In this document: one piece after another, positions 9,142 to 17,754 of the stretch
Numbering within the stretch: the stretch's first letter is position 1
How the letters are laid out: each line of letters opens with the position of its first letter
DNA from: Flavobacterium psychroterrae
GTDB taxonomy: Bacteria > Bacteroidota > Bacteroidia > Flavobacteriales > Flavobacteriaceae
Assembly (NCBI RefSeq): GCF_018380615.1
Contig: NZ_JAGYVZ010000008.1
Location: 1-64,000 of the forward strand
Length of the DNA: 64,000 bases
Direction of reading: 5' to 3'
The notes under the pieces: generated by a model
Told to the model about the DNA's origin: nothing
What the model saw: only the letters and a program-made list of their open reading frames with translations
The model's database searches: none
Program-made: the position numbers and the translations under genes

Positions 9142-9423
9142 ATGTATACCAAGTTTACTATTTCTGAGATGATTCTTAATCTACTGGCGCAAAACCCTGA
9201 AAAAACTTACCCTTTTGAAGATTTAACTAGTATGGTTATTCCTTGTTTGAATGAATCCATACAAGAGAGTTTACTTATCCAAAGGTCAAATCAGGCAAAA
9301 GTTTTAGATGCATTAATAATGCTCGATAATGAAGGTTTTATTATTTTAGATTCGGCTACAGATGCAAGCATTATAACTATTAAGGGACTAATAAATATAA
9401 GCAGCAAAAGCTTTCTAAATTGA
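9142..9423 (+). CDS. Small hypothetical protein
   Basis: A 93-residue soluble protein without a family I recognise. It begins MYTKFTISEMILNLLAQNPEKTYPFEDL and looks alpha/beta, with a central segment AKVLDALIMLDNEGFIILD and then a strand-like DASIITIKGL. This resembles a small winged-helix fold (helix-helix-beta hairpin), but no DNA-binding motif is certain. It stands alone between two non-coding stretches of the island, with AT-rich DNA upstream and no clear ribosome-binding site. It may be a real small gene; the alternative is a remnant of a larger one. Confidence 0.45.
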   Translation: MYTKFTISEMILNLLAQNPEKTYPFEDLTSMVIPCLNESIQESLLIQRSNQAKVLDALIMLDNEGFIILDSATDASIITIKGLINISSKSFLN

Positions 9424-9938
9424 TAAACAGTCTTTTTTGACTTTCTAAATATATTACACATTAATACCTTTGTTAAAGAACTAGTACCAGTGTAAATACT
9501 CATATTTTTTTTAAAAAATTTGCTTTAACTACTGGATTAATGTGTTCTTAAAAAAATGTTATTATAGTTTAACAAAATTCTACATTCTATTAAAAAAATA
9601 AAGTTTGTTTGTTTGTTTTTGCTTTGCGATACTTTGTTAAATTTTGTACCTCAATTGTACCTCGACCTTTGTAGATCCTTGCAAATACTGAGTTGCTAAT
9701 TTCTGCATCGGAAATTAAGTCACTAGTAGATTTAATGACTGAACTGCGAACAGTTTAAGTCACCACTTCGTTAATTTTTAGATTTAGAAAGCCCTCGACC
9801 CTATCAAACAGCAGTAGCCCTTAAAAGGTACAATTTTATGAAACAATCACTTACACAACAATAAGTGTTATAAAATTTAGTGTATTAAAAATCAAGCACT
9901 AACGAGTTTAGGTTCGAAACTTTTAGAAATTTTAACCT
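9424..9938. other. Intergenic stretch with direct repeats and att-like site
   Basis: No gene is seen. A direct repeat of TTGTACCT occurs near 9640-9665, similar in layout to the CGTGGCA pair at 1909-1929. The 20-bp att-like repeat lies at 9908-9927, just before the DUF3024 gene. Confidence 0.4.
9908..9927. repeat. 20-bp att-like repeat, copy 2
   Basis: Identical to 1978-1997. A shorter relative at 13277-13288 shares the 15-base AGTTTAGGTTCGAAA with this copy. It marks the left edge of the module holding the DUF3024 gene, the IS630-like element and the 241-residue unknown gene. Confidence 0.55.
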
Positions 9939-10319
9939 TTAAGAAAAAAAACAGCCATAGGGGTCTCGAATGATCTCATCCAGTAATTCATTGGGATTCT
10001 TACTTTCGCTTCTAGATCCGTACAATTCCCATTTTCCTGAGGCACGTTTCCAATACAATTTCCAGCTCTTCCGTAATTTACTGTATTTTAATTTAGCAAA
10101 ATGGACATGTAAAATATCATCTGGACTATTCCATTTTGAGCGGATTTCGAAGAGCAAAGCTGTTTGTCCATCCCAACTAAAGCCAAAATCCAATTCCTTT
10201 CGAATATCTTCGTCAATTGGCCGAAGGTCATTTGTAAAATTTCTTAGCTGCAATTCAATCATTGAAATCAAATTATTTTCCATCTGAGTCTTAAAATTAA
10301 AATTGTTTGGCTGCATCAC
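9939..10319 (-). CDS. DUF3024 family protein
   Basis: A 126-residue protein that I match to DUF3024 by its central ALLFEIRSKW and KLRKSWKLYWKRASGKWELY blocks and its C-terminal RDPYGCFF ending. The function of the family is unknown; members are small, soluble and often found in mobile or defence-rich regions. Here it lies directly beside an IS630-like transposase and the second copy of the 20-bp repeat. Start uncertain: MENNLIS, twelve codons in, is an alternative. Confidence 0.7.
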   Translation of the reverse strand: MMQPNNFNFKTQMENNLISMIELQLRNFTNDLRPIDEDIRKELDFGFSWDGQTALLFEIRSKWNSPDDILHVHFAKLKYSKLRKSWKLYWKRASGKWELYGSRSESKNPNELLDEIIRDPYGCFFS

Positions 10320-10380
10320 ATCATTGATTACTTTAATGATTTCAATATATGATTTTTTAAGAAAACATTCTTAATGACAG

Positions 10381-11937
10381 CTATCGATATCTTGGGTCTT
10401 TACAATTATTGCTATCTTTAAAAACTGGTATTACTAATTCCTTGCCCCAAATTATATTGCCAGCTTTTTTTGGGTTAGTAAGAAAGTGTTTATTTCTTGT
10501 TTCAAAGTAAAGAGATATTGCATTTTTACATTCATCAAGGCTTGAATAATCACTGTTATGAATAATAGACTTTGCCAAACCACTAAATACAGATTCTATA
10601 ACGTTCAAAAATTGGGCTGATGCTGGTAATGGCGCTAGTTCTACAATTGGATTATGATGTGTTTTTCTATAATACTGATCATTTATTTTATAGATGTATT
10701 CATTTAATTGCTTTGAACAATGCCAAGATGCTGCATCCCAAGATAAATAAAGCTTATCTTGTCCTTTGTATGTAAACAATAATAAATCTATCAATTTGAT
10801 CATTTCATTAGTGTCCTTTTTCTGAGAATAAAAATGCGTAATCTGATTCGAGGATAACTCCAATGCTGCAGTACATATTGTAAAACCCTTACTCGTTTGA
10901 ATCTGTGGAAAAGTTTTTATCTCACTTTTTTTCATTAGCGAGCGCCCACCTTTTATCTTAACTGCAAATGGACCATACTCATCGATAGAGAAAAACTTTT
11001 CATTCGTTCCCAGATTTTTAAGAATATATTTGATTTTGTCCATTTTTTCTCTAAAGTTCGGATCTGGACTAGTTAAAACTTTCCTAGCCTTTTTATAGAC
11101 AAAACCTTCCATTTTCAAATAATGAGAAATTGTCGCACTGCAAATATTTATTGAATATAATTTCTTGTAGGTGAGAGCTAAGTCAGCGAGTGACCACGAC
11201 GTACGATTAATTCCGTGAAATTTTGGTGATTCATGAAGGAGCCGGATCAATTTTGAACGTTTTTCCTCTATAAACTGATGTGTTATCGGATTAGTATAGC
11301 GCTTTTTCTTTTCAAAGCCTATCAATCCTTGAGATTTATATATATTTATCCAATCCCTAACAACATTTGAACATCGTTCCACCTTTGCGGCAATTTGGGA
11401 TGTTAGGGTATTTTTATAGGATTCTGTTAATACAACCGATAATTCCCATTTTCGTCGCACATTAGAGGAATTCCAGCACTTTAAGGTTTTTACGTCTTCT
11501 TGCGGAATAAATTGAACCTGCCAATTTTTTCGTATTATCTTCTTTTGTTCCTTTATCCATTTATTGTAAATTACCATAAATTGTGAATATTGGTAACCGC
11601 TAGGATATTTGGCAATATATTTAAGCCATGCAGTTTTTGCAGTTGCAAGCCTGCTGATTTCATTTTCCGCTAAAAAAGATAAAAAATTAAGCAATTGAAA
11701 AGCTCTAGGCCGAATTTCCGCCAGTGGCTTCATCAAAAATATTTCATATTGATTTTGAACTATATTATCAGGATAAACGTTAATAAATTCTACAAATAGA
11801 TCAGCATAGCGCTTAACTGTATTTCTTGATAATTTAAGTTCTCGAGCACATTTCGATACGTTTAAATTTTTAGAGACCACCAGTCGTCCAATAATTATTT
11901 TCTTTATTGTTGAAATAGTTTTCTGAGCCATAATCAA
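10381..11937 (-). CDS. IS630-family-like transposase, unusually long
   Basis: A 518-residue transposase. Residues 20-50 form a helix-turn-helix (KCARELKLSRNTVKRYADL), resembling that of IS21-type IstA. A second helix-turn-helix follows at about 180-290. A DDE domain of the IS630/Tc1 type then has Asp319 (FSIDEYGP), Asp401 (LSWDAASWH) and Glu448 (NVIESVFSG). All three catalytic residues are present and the frame is intact, so it could be active. Typical IS630 transposases have about 340 residues, so the first 150 or so are extra. I could not define inverted repeats or the TA target duplication from the flanks. Confidence 0.85.
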   Translation of the reverse strand: MIMAQKTISTIKKIIIGRLVVSKNLNVSKCARELKLSRNTVKRYADLFVEFINVYPDNIVQNQYEIFLMKPLAEIRPRAFQLLNFLSFLAENEISRLATAKTAWLKYIAKYPSGYQYSQFMVIYNKWIKEQKKIIRKNWQVQFIPQEDVKTLKCWNSSNVRRKWELSVVLTESYKNTLTSQIAAKVERCSNVVRDWINIYKSQGLIGFEKKKRYTNPITHQFIEEKRSKLIRLLHESPKFHGINRTSWSLADLALTYKKLYSINICSATISHYLKMEGFVYKKARKVLTSPDPNFREKMDKIKYILKNLGTNEKFFSIDEYGPFAVKIKGGRSLMKKSEIKTFPQIQTSKGFTICTAALELSSNQITHFYSQKKDTNEMIKLIDLLLFTYKGQDKLYLSWDAASWHCSKQLNEYIYKINDQYYRKTHHNPIVELAPLPASAQFLNVIESVFSGLAKSIIHNSDYSSLDECKNAISLYFETRNKHFLTNPKKAGNIIWGKELVIPVFKDSNNCKDPRYR

Positions 11938-12104
11938 TATTTTAAAAATTCAACATCAACTATTTTTATATAAAATTATGTAATTAGTTTAAAATAGGCT
12001 CAAAAATTCAAAAATATCATTTGGAAACCGAAAATCCCCATGTACCTAAGTGACAAGGGTTAGGAAGTTATTTAATCTATAACCAACTTCTGTTATTCTA
12101 ACAA

Positions 12105-12199
12105 AATGACTCTAAAACAAATTTCTATTATCAACAGTGTTTACATTGAGGAGAATTTTTCACGTAATAGCTTTGCAGAAATATTAGCGTTATTTTTTT
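12105..12199 (+). pseudogene. 5' remnant of an unknown gene, cut at a tRNA fragment
   Basis: An ATG at 12105 opens a protein-like frame (MTLKQISIINSVYIEENFSR, then NSFAEILAL) that runs straight into the tRNA-Gly 3' fragment at 12200. It has no plausible continuation. It looks like a gene truncated when the DNA right of 12200 was inserted. Confidence 0.35.
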
Positions 12200-12272
12200 G
12201 GTTCGAGTCCTGTTCCCGCTACACAGACAAAAGCTTCAGAGAAATCTGAGGCTTTTTTGTTTATATTTACTT
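12200..12272 (+). repeat. tRNA-Gly 3' fragment plus terminator (att-like copy 1)
   Basis: Bases 12200-12220 read as the last T-arm and acceptor half of a tRNA, ending TTCCCGC-T, as in bacterial tRNA-Gly whose 5' end is GCGGGAA. No 5' half is present. A hairpin terminator follows at 12229-12258 (AGCTTCAGA, GAAA, TCTGAGGCT, T-run). Bases 12213-12272 recur with few changes at 13143-13200, bracketing the unknown gene at 12327. Confidence 0.6.
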
Positions 12273-12326
12273 TTTTTTATTAACAAAAATTTCAATACAT
12301 TACCTCTTATTTTAAAACAAACTAAA

Positions 12327-13052
12327 ATGAACATATTTATTATAATAGGAATAATTGCTTTTATATCTTTTACAGTTTGGTTAGCAAAACAAAATGGAAT
12401 AACTGCTAAATACAAATCAGATTCCAAACTAACTATAATTTCGACTAATCCTGACACTCCTATAGATTTTGGATTTAAAACAGTTTGGATAGCTGTAAGT
12501 ACAGATGACAAAATTGCCTTGGCAGAAATTCTGGATTTAAAAGACACACAATCTTCAAATTGGAAAAGTGGACTAGAATATGCTTATGAAAATAGTGTTT
12601 TTATAACACCTCAAATTGGCAAATGGACTTTAGCAATAGGAAATAAATTACCTCAAGGTGATAATAAAGCAAGTATTGAAAAACTTGAAAAAATACTTAA
12701 TAAATTAAGTACCGAATTTGGTGAAGCCCAGTTTTTTGGAACACAAAGGATTATCGAATATCATAATTGGATGAAATCTGTAAACGGAAAAATGGAAAGA
12801 ATATATGCTTATATTGGAGAAACCGGTGAAAACATAAAAGTGTTTGGAGAAAAAACCGAAGCCGAAAATGGCTTAAACCTATTTAATTCTCTTTCTGAGG
12901 AAGCAGAATCTGATAGTTATTGGCAAAGGGAGGATTTGGATTATGCTGATGAAGAATTAGTAATGAAAGTAGCAGAAAAATGGAGTGTAAATCCAATACA
13001 AATAACTGAACGAAGTGATGTAAAAATTGAATTAGGCTTAGTTGGAAAATAA
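12327..13052 (+). CDS. Membrane-anchored protein of unknown function
   Basis: A 241-residue protein. An N-terminal hydrophobic segment (about residues 2-17, MNIFIIIGIIAFISFTVWLAK) should anchor it, with the rest soluble. The body has no motif I can name. It is rich in acidic residues toward the end (SEEAESDSYWQREDLDYADEE) and shows an alternating charged and aromatic pattern. The open frame extends upstream to 12198, but that part overlaps the tRNA-Gly fragment and terminator, so I take the Met at 12327. The gene is the only cargo between two copies of the tRNA-fragment/terminator repeat, so it probably arrived by site-specific insertion. Confidence 0.6.
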   Translation: MNIFIIIGIIAFISFTVWLAKQNGITAKYKSDSKLTIISTNPDTPIDFGFKTVWIAVSTDDKIALAEILDLKDTQSSNWKSGLEYAYENSVFITPQIGKWTLAIGNKLPQGDNKASIEKLEKILNKLSTEFGEAQFFGTQRIIEYHNWMKSVNGKMERIYAYIGETGENIKVFGEKTEAENGLNLFNSLSEEAESDSYWQREDLDYADEELVMKVAEKWSVNPIQITERSDVKIELGLVGK

Positions 13053-13142
13053 AATTTTAACTTTTTAAATTTTATTCTTACAGTTGAAATTCGATTGCAA
13101 CCTTATAAAAATCAGTCATAAAATGGTTAGATATTTGAATGC

Positions 13143-13200
13143 TTCCCGCTACTAAAACAAAGCTTCAGAGAAATCTGAAGCTTTGTTGTTTATATTTACT
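13143..13200 (+). repeat. tRNA-Gly 3' fragment plus terminator (att-like copy 2)
   Basis: Repeats 12213-12272: TTCCCGCTAC, then the hairpin AGCTTCAGA-GAAA-TCTGAAGCT, then TTTATATTTACT. This copy retains less of the tRNA than copy 1. It doubles as a terminator for the unknown gene ending at 13052. Confidence 0.6.
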
Positions 13201-13276
13201 TAAAAAAACATCAATAAAAAAGAAGTCGTAAATGACCAATAACTTAAGTAAAATTCTAAAATATGATCTAAAAAGT

Positions 13277-13288
13277 TTAGGTTCGAAA
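13277..13288. repeat. Short relative of the att-like repeat
   Basis: TTAGGTTCGAAA, the first 12 bases of the 20-bp repeat at 1978 and 9908, preceded by AGT as in the 9908 copy. It lies just downstream of the integrase gene, a common position for an attachment site of an integrated element. The remaining bases from 13053 to 13370 hold only this and the preceding terminator repeat. Confidence 0.4.
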
Positions 13289-13370
13289 ATGCATTAAATT
13301 GTACTTTTAGCTCAGTGCTTAAATTATCCTTAAAATAAAATACAAGTATCGAACGAAATACCCATTGGTT

Positions 13371-14696
13371 CTACCCAATATCTTTTAATTTAAAAAAATT
13401 AAGTTGCTTCTTCATTTCAATTAATTCTAGTTCCATCCTTTGAATTGTTTTTAAAGTTGAATTTTCTATGCCATCATCCTTATCTGCTAATCTTTGTTTT
13501 AAACCCTGCATTTCGCGTCCAATCGAAATCTGTTCCGTAATAGCGTACTCTTCAGTCTGGCTAACTGATTGATGACCCAGCATTTCTTTAACCACGTGAA
13601 TCGGCACATCATTATTTAATGTTACGGTACTACCAAAGGTTCTTCTTGCTTTGTGAGTATTTAACGTACTTGTGATACCGCACAAATCTGCAATCTCTTT
13701 AAGATATTCATTCATTTTCTGATTTGAATTTACAGGAAGTACAGAAGCTCTTTCTATGCAAAGAGGATGACTTTTATAACGCTCTAATATTTCAACAGCT
13801 TTTGGCAATAAAGGAATACTAATCGGGCTTCCTGTTTTTTGTCTTTCCTTTAAGATCCATTGTTCTCCGTCCACGCCTACCTTTATATCAGATCGTTTTA
13901 GATTAAAAACATCAATGTACGCTAGACCTGTATAACATTGAAAAACAAAAACGTCTCTTACAATATTAAGCCGCGAAGTTAAAAACGAATGCTTCTCAAG
14001 CAATGATAATTCAAACCCCGATAAAGGCTTCTTTGGAACTTTAATTTTTTTTGATTTAAATCGTTTAAATGGATCTGATGGAATAATTTCCTTATCAACT
14101 GCCACGAGTACAATTTTTTTAAAATTAGAAATATATTTAAGAGCAGTATTATTACTTATGCTTTTTACAGTCTTCAGATAAAATTCATAATCTTTTACAA
14201 ATTCAAAATTCAGCTCATTAAATTCCATATCAGAAACACCATATTTAAACCGCATAAATTCTTCTACATGATTTTTTGATATCTTATACCGAACATGAGT
14301 ACCGATGGCGAATTCATTTTTTTCTACCAGAGCAAGCATTTGATCGTTATGCATCTGAAATTCCTGCATAACTGTATTTTTCTGTTTCGTTTTACCTAAA
14401 ACAAAATTTATGAGTTTTACACTAGTAAGGGATTCCTGTTTATCTAAAAGATGATCAGCAAATTTTCTAATTTTCAATTCTAGTGAATTCAAAAAGAAAT
14501 TTAAACATTTAGCATCTTCTTTGGTTCCAATTGCCCTACCTGTTTTCTGCTCCCATCGATTTGCACTCCATTTCCTTTTGGTAGAGGTCTCTTTAAGAAT
14601 GCCATTTACGCTGATTCTTAGATAAATAAATCTTTCATTGCTGCCATTTGTAGAACTCTTCAAAAAGAAGATTGTTCCGATACTGCTCTCTAGCAT
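13371..14696 (-). CDS. Tyrosine recombinase / integrase (Bacteroidota type)
   Basis: A 441-residue site-specific recombinase. The N-terminal arm-binding domain is at about 8-90, the SAM-like core-binding domain at 110-205 and the catalytic domain at 225-400. Catalytic positions seen are Lys287 (RQKTGS), His348 and Arg351 (HKARRTF), His375 (LGHQSVS) and nucleophile Tyr384 (TEEYA). The usual first Arg is Ala259 in CYTGLAYIDV, a substitution common in integrases of Bacteroides conjugative elements. A C-terminal tail (about 395-441) looks coiled-coil. Its 5' end is 270 bases from the 3' end of tRNA-Arg, so it probably drove integration of the island at or near that tRNA. Confidence 0.92.
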   Translation of the reverse strand: MLESSIGTIFFLKSSTNGSNERFIYLRISVNGILKETSTKRKWSANRWEQKTGRAIGTKEDAKCLNFFLNSLELKIRKFADHLLDKQESLTSVKLINFVLGKTKQKNTVMQEFQMHNDQMLALVEKNEFAIGTHVRYKISKNHVEEFMRFKYGVSDMEFNELNFEFVKDYEFYLKTVKSISNNTALKYISNFKKIVLVAVDKEIIPSDPFKRFKSKKIKVPKKPLSGFELSLLEKHSFLTSRLNIVRDVFVFQCYTGLAYIDVFNLKRSDIKVGVDGEQWILKERQKTGSPISIPLLPKAVEILERYKSHPLCIERASVLPVNSNQKMNEYLKEIADLCGITSTLNTHKARRTFGSTVTLNNDVPIHVVKEMLGHQSVSQTEEYAITEQISIGREMQGLKQRLADKDDGIENSTLKTIQRMELELIEMKKQLNFFKLKDIG

Positions 14697-14968
14697 AATT
14701 CAATAATTTTAAAATTAATAAAGATCGAATTATAACATCAATTTATCAAGACGTAAACCAGCTTTACATGTTGATTACAAACAATTTAAGCTCATTTTCG
14801 TGGCAGTTTTTTTTCACCATCTAAATTGCCACGAATTTGCACTAAAATTTTGTGCATTTTTGAAAATTTTGGCGGTATTTAGCGGACATAAAAAAACCTG
14901 CAAATCTGAAGATTGCAGGTTTTATAAGGGTTTAGAACATTTAATGACTAAATTTCTAAATCTAAAAG

Positions 14969-15042
14969 TGAACGCAGAAGGATTCGAACCTTCGACCGCC
15001 TGCTTAGAAGGCAGGTGCTCTATCCAACTGAGCTATGCGTCC
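14969..15042 (-). tRNA. tRNA-Arg (anticodon TCT)
   Basis: A complete cloverleaf on the minus strand. The acceptor stem starts GGACGCA and ends TGCGTTC-A. The D arm contains AGCTCAGTTGG. The anticodon loop is CTTCTAA, giving TCT. The T arm carries GGTTCGAATCC. CCA is not encoded. Its 3' end faces the integrase gene. Confidence 0.95.
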
Positions 15043-15073
15043 ATTTGTTTTAAAACTTTATGGTAAAGTTTAG

Positions 15074-15148
15074 TCGGGGTGGCAGGATTCGAACCTGCGG
15101 CCTCCTGCTCCCAAAGCAGGCGCGATAACCGGGCTACGCTACACCCCG
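15074..15148 (-). tRNA. tRNA-Pro (anticodon TGG)
   Basis: Acceptor stem CGGGGTG pairs with CACCCCG, discriminator A. The anticodon loop is TTTGGGA between CCTGC and GCAGG. The T arm contains GGTTCGAATCC. CCA is not encoded. Second gene of the three-tRNA cluster. Confidence 0.95.
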
Positions 15149-15229
15149 AAGATTTTATATGTGCTATTCCCAATTTAATCAGGACACATTACTCAGGTTA
15201 CTTCAAAACCTCAAAAGCAAATTATTAAG

Positions 15230-15313
15230 CGGAGAGACAGGGACTCGAACCCTGGCGACGGTTACCCGTCGACAGATTAGCAATCTGCTCCATTACCGCT
15301 CTGGCACCTCTCC
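15230..15313 (-). tRNA. tRNA-Ser (anticodon GCT)
   Basis: A class II tRNA with a long variable arm (GTCGACGGGTAACCGTCGCC region). Acceptor stem GGAGAGG pairs with its 3' partner ending CTCTCC. The anticodon loop is TTGCTAA. First gene of the cluster in the direction of transcription. Confidence 0.94.
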
Positions 15314-15552
15314 AAGCTCAAGAAACGTGTTCTGTTTTGCGGTTGCAAAGGTATGACAACATTCCATATCTCACAACTATTTTTGCGCTTTTTTTTATCT
15401 TTTTTCAATCTTTTTTTTAAACGGCTTCACAATCAAACAAATAGAATTAACAAAAATTTGATATTAAATTTAAAATTCAATCGAATTGCCCCAAAATTTG
15501 AATTTATTCAAATAAAGAGTAAATTTGCTTGATTAACTAATATTAACAGAAA

Positions 15553-16731
15553 ATGAACAAAAGAGTTGTTATCGTTTCTGCCGTTAGAACACCTATCGGA
15601 AGTTTCATGGGAGGTTTATCTACCGTACCCGCACCAAAATTAGGTGCCGCCGCTATTAAAGGCGCACTTCAAAAAATTAACCTTGACCCAAAATTAGTTG
15701 ATGAAGTATTTATGGGCAACGTAGTACAAGCCGGAGTTGGACAAGCACCAGCACGTCAGGCAGCACTTTTTGCAGGTTTATCTGAAGAAGTAGCTGCTAC
15801 AACCGTAAATAAAGTTTGTGCTTCAGGAATGAAAGCCGTAATGTTTGCTGCTCAGGCAATCGCTTGTGGCGATGCCGAAATTGTAGTGGCCGGAGGAATG
15901 GAAAACATGAGTTTGATTCCGCATTACGTACAAATGCGTAACGGAACTAAATTTGGTCCCGCAACAATGCTTGACGGAATGCAAAAAGATGGTTTGACAG
16001 ATGCTTACGATAACAACGCAATGGGAGTTTGCGCTGATTTATGTGCATCTGAATACAACATTAGCCGTGAAGAACAAGACAATTTTGCCATTCAGTCTTA
16101 CCAAAGAAGTGCAAAAGCGTGGGATGCAGGAAAATTCGACAACGAAATTGTTCCTGTAGAAGTGCCGCAAAGACGTGGCGAACCCATCATTGTTTCAAAA
16201 GATGAAGAATACACAAACGTAAAACTGGACAAAATCCCTTCATTAGCTGCTGTTTTCACTAAAGACGGAACAGTTACAGCTGCAAACGCCTCAACAATAA
16301 ATGATGGAGCTGCAGCTTTAGTTTTAATGTCAGAAGAAAAAGCAATCTCATTAGGATTAAAACCCCTTGCCTACATAAAAAGTTATGCCGATGCTGCTCA
16401 GGAACCAAAATGGTTTACAACAAGCCCTGCAAAAGCGTTACCAAAAGCTTTAGAGAAAGCCGGAATTGCAATTGGCGATGTTGATTATTTCGAATTCAAC
16501 GAAGCATTTGCTGTTGTTGGATTAGCTAATTCAAAAATTCTTAGTTTAGATAACGATAAAGTAAACGTAAATGGTGGAGCGGTTTCATTAGGTCATCCAT
16601 TAGGATGTTCAGGAGCAAGAATCATCGTAACTTTGCTAAATGTTTTAGAACAAAACAATGCTAAAATCGGAGCTGCTACAATTTGCAATGGTGGCGGTGG
16701 TGCATCAGCAATTGTTATTGAAAGAGCTTAA
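15553..16731 (+). CDS. Acetyl-CoA C-acetyltransferase (thiolase)
   Basis: A 392-residue thiolase II. The acyl-accepting Cys is in VNKVCASGMKAV (about residue 88), the conserved NEAFA block near 315, the His in GGAVSLGHPLGCSGAR near 345 and the second catalytic Cys in CNGGGGASA near 378. All catalytic residues and the full family length are present. It condenses two acetyl-CoA or thiolyses acetoacetyl-CoA, in fatty-acid, ketone or amino-acid metabolism in the cytosol. It lies 69 bases upstream of an NlpC/P60 peptidase on the same strand. Codon use and position beyond the tRNA cluster mark the return to core genome. Confidence 0.95.
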   Translation: MNKRVVIVSAVRTPIGSFMGGLSTVPAPKLGAAAIKGALQKINLDPKLVDEVFMGNVVQAGVGQAPARQAALFAGLSEEVAATTVNKVCASGMKAVMFAAQAIACGDAEIVVAGGMENMSLIPHYVQMRNGTKFGPATMLDGMQKDGLTDAYDNNAMGVCADLCASEYNISREEQDNFAIQSYQRSAKAWDAGKFDNEIVPVEVPQRRGEPIIVSKDEEYTNVKLDKIPSLAAVFTKDGTVTAANASTINDGAAALVLMSEEKAISLGLKPLAYIKSYADAAQEPKWFTTSPAKALPKALEKAGIAIGDVDYFEFNEAFAVVGLANSKILSLDNDKVNVNGGAVSLGHPLGCSGARIIVTLLNVLEQNNAKIGAATICNGGGGASAIVIERA

Positions 16732-16799
16732 ATAATATTAATTCAGGGGTTATTTTAATTGTAAATAACTCCTGAATTTCAACTAATAAATTACCCTAA

Positions 16800-17561
16800 A
16801 TGTTCGGAATTTGCAATCTAGCCATAGTACCCGTTCGATCTGAGCCAAGTGACAGAAGTGAAATCGTTACACAACTTTTGTTTGGCGAACAAATCGAGAT
16901 TTTAGAACGCCAAAATCAATGGGCGCGAATAAAAATACAATACGATGACTACGAAGGCTGGGTAGATTCTAAACAATATCAGATTATTTCAGAAACAAAT
17001 TACAATCAATTAAGTAATGAAGCCATTATCTTAAATGCTGATTTAATTGATTATATCACTTCATCTAATAATTTATTATTACCAATTCCGCTTGGTGCAT
17101 CATTATCATTTTTAAATAATAACGAAATCAATACTTCAAACTTCGATTTCGAAGGCACAAAAACCAGTGGAATAAAACCAAAAAGCGCCTTAATAAATAC
17201 CGCTTTTATGTATTTAAACGCACCTTATCTTTGGGGCGGAAAAACACCTTTTGGGATCGACTGTTCCGGTTTTACACAAATGGTTTACAAACTAAACGGA
17301 TACAAGATTCACCGCGACGCTTCGCAACAAGCCCTTGAAGGAGAAGCTTTAAGCTTTATAGAAGAAAGTGAAGTTGGAGATTTAGCCTTTTTTGACAACG
17401 ACGAAGGAAATATCACACATGTTGGTATTATAATGGAAAACAATTACATCATCCACGCAAGCGGAAAAGTCCGCATTGACCGTTTAGACCATTTAGGAAT
17501 TTACAATCCGGAACTCAACAAACACACTCATAAACTTAGAGTAATAAAAAAAATAATTTAA
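16800..17561 (+). CDS. NlpC/P60 (C40) family cell-wall peptidase
   Basis: A 253-residue protein. A bacterial SH3 domain (about residues 5-65, LAIVPVRSEPSDRSEIVTQLLFGE) precedes an NlpC/P60 domain (about 125-250). The catalytic Cys is in FGIDCSGFTQ (about 156), the His in THVGIIM (about 203) and a third polar His in IIHASGK (about 217). Family members cleave the D-Glu to diamino acid bond of peptidoglycan stem peptides. There is no clear N-terminal signal peptide, so export or intracellular recycling remains open. The gene may be co-transcribed with the upstream thiolase. Confidence 0.9.
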   Translation: MFGICNLAIVPVRSEPSDRSEIVTQLLFGEQIEILERQNQWARIKIQYDDYEGWVDSKQYQIISETNYNQLSNEAIILNADLIDYITSSNNLLLPIPLGASLSFLNNNEINTSNFDFEGTKTSGIKPKSALINTAFMYLNAPYLWGGKTPFGIDCSGFTQMVYKLNGYKIHRDASQQALEGEALSFIEESEVGDLAFFDNDEGNITHVGIIMENNYIIHASGKVRIDRLDHLGIYNPELNKHTHKLRVIKKII

Positions 17562-17754
17562 ACACAAATTTCACAAATTAACACAGATTAAAAAATTCTT
17601 TTAATTTGTACCCGAGCGATAGCGAACTTGCGTAGCAAAATCGGTGGCAAAAAAAATCGTGCAAATTAGTGTAATTCGTGTTTAAGTACTTATTCTTTAA
17701 TCTATAATAAAAAATCCGTGATAATCCGTGTTGCGAATCCGCGTCATCTGCGTG

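Noticed and set aside
12198..12326. N-terminal extension of the unknown gene at 12327
   Set aside because: The extra codons lie over a tRNA-Gly fragment and a terminator hairpin; the Met at 12327 starts a normal membrane segment.
1..14969. Prophage
   Set aside because: An integrase is present, but no capsid, tail, portal, terminase or lysis gene is seen; an integrated genomic island fits better.
14800..15356. Two short plus-strand open frames
   Set aside because: They run through the tRNA-Arg and tRNA-Ser genes and are antisense shadows of tRNA sequence.
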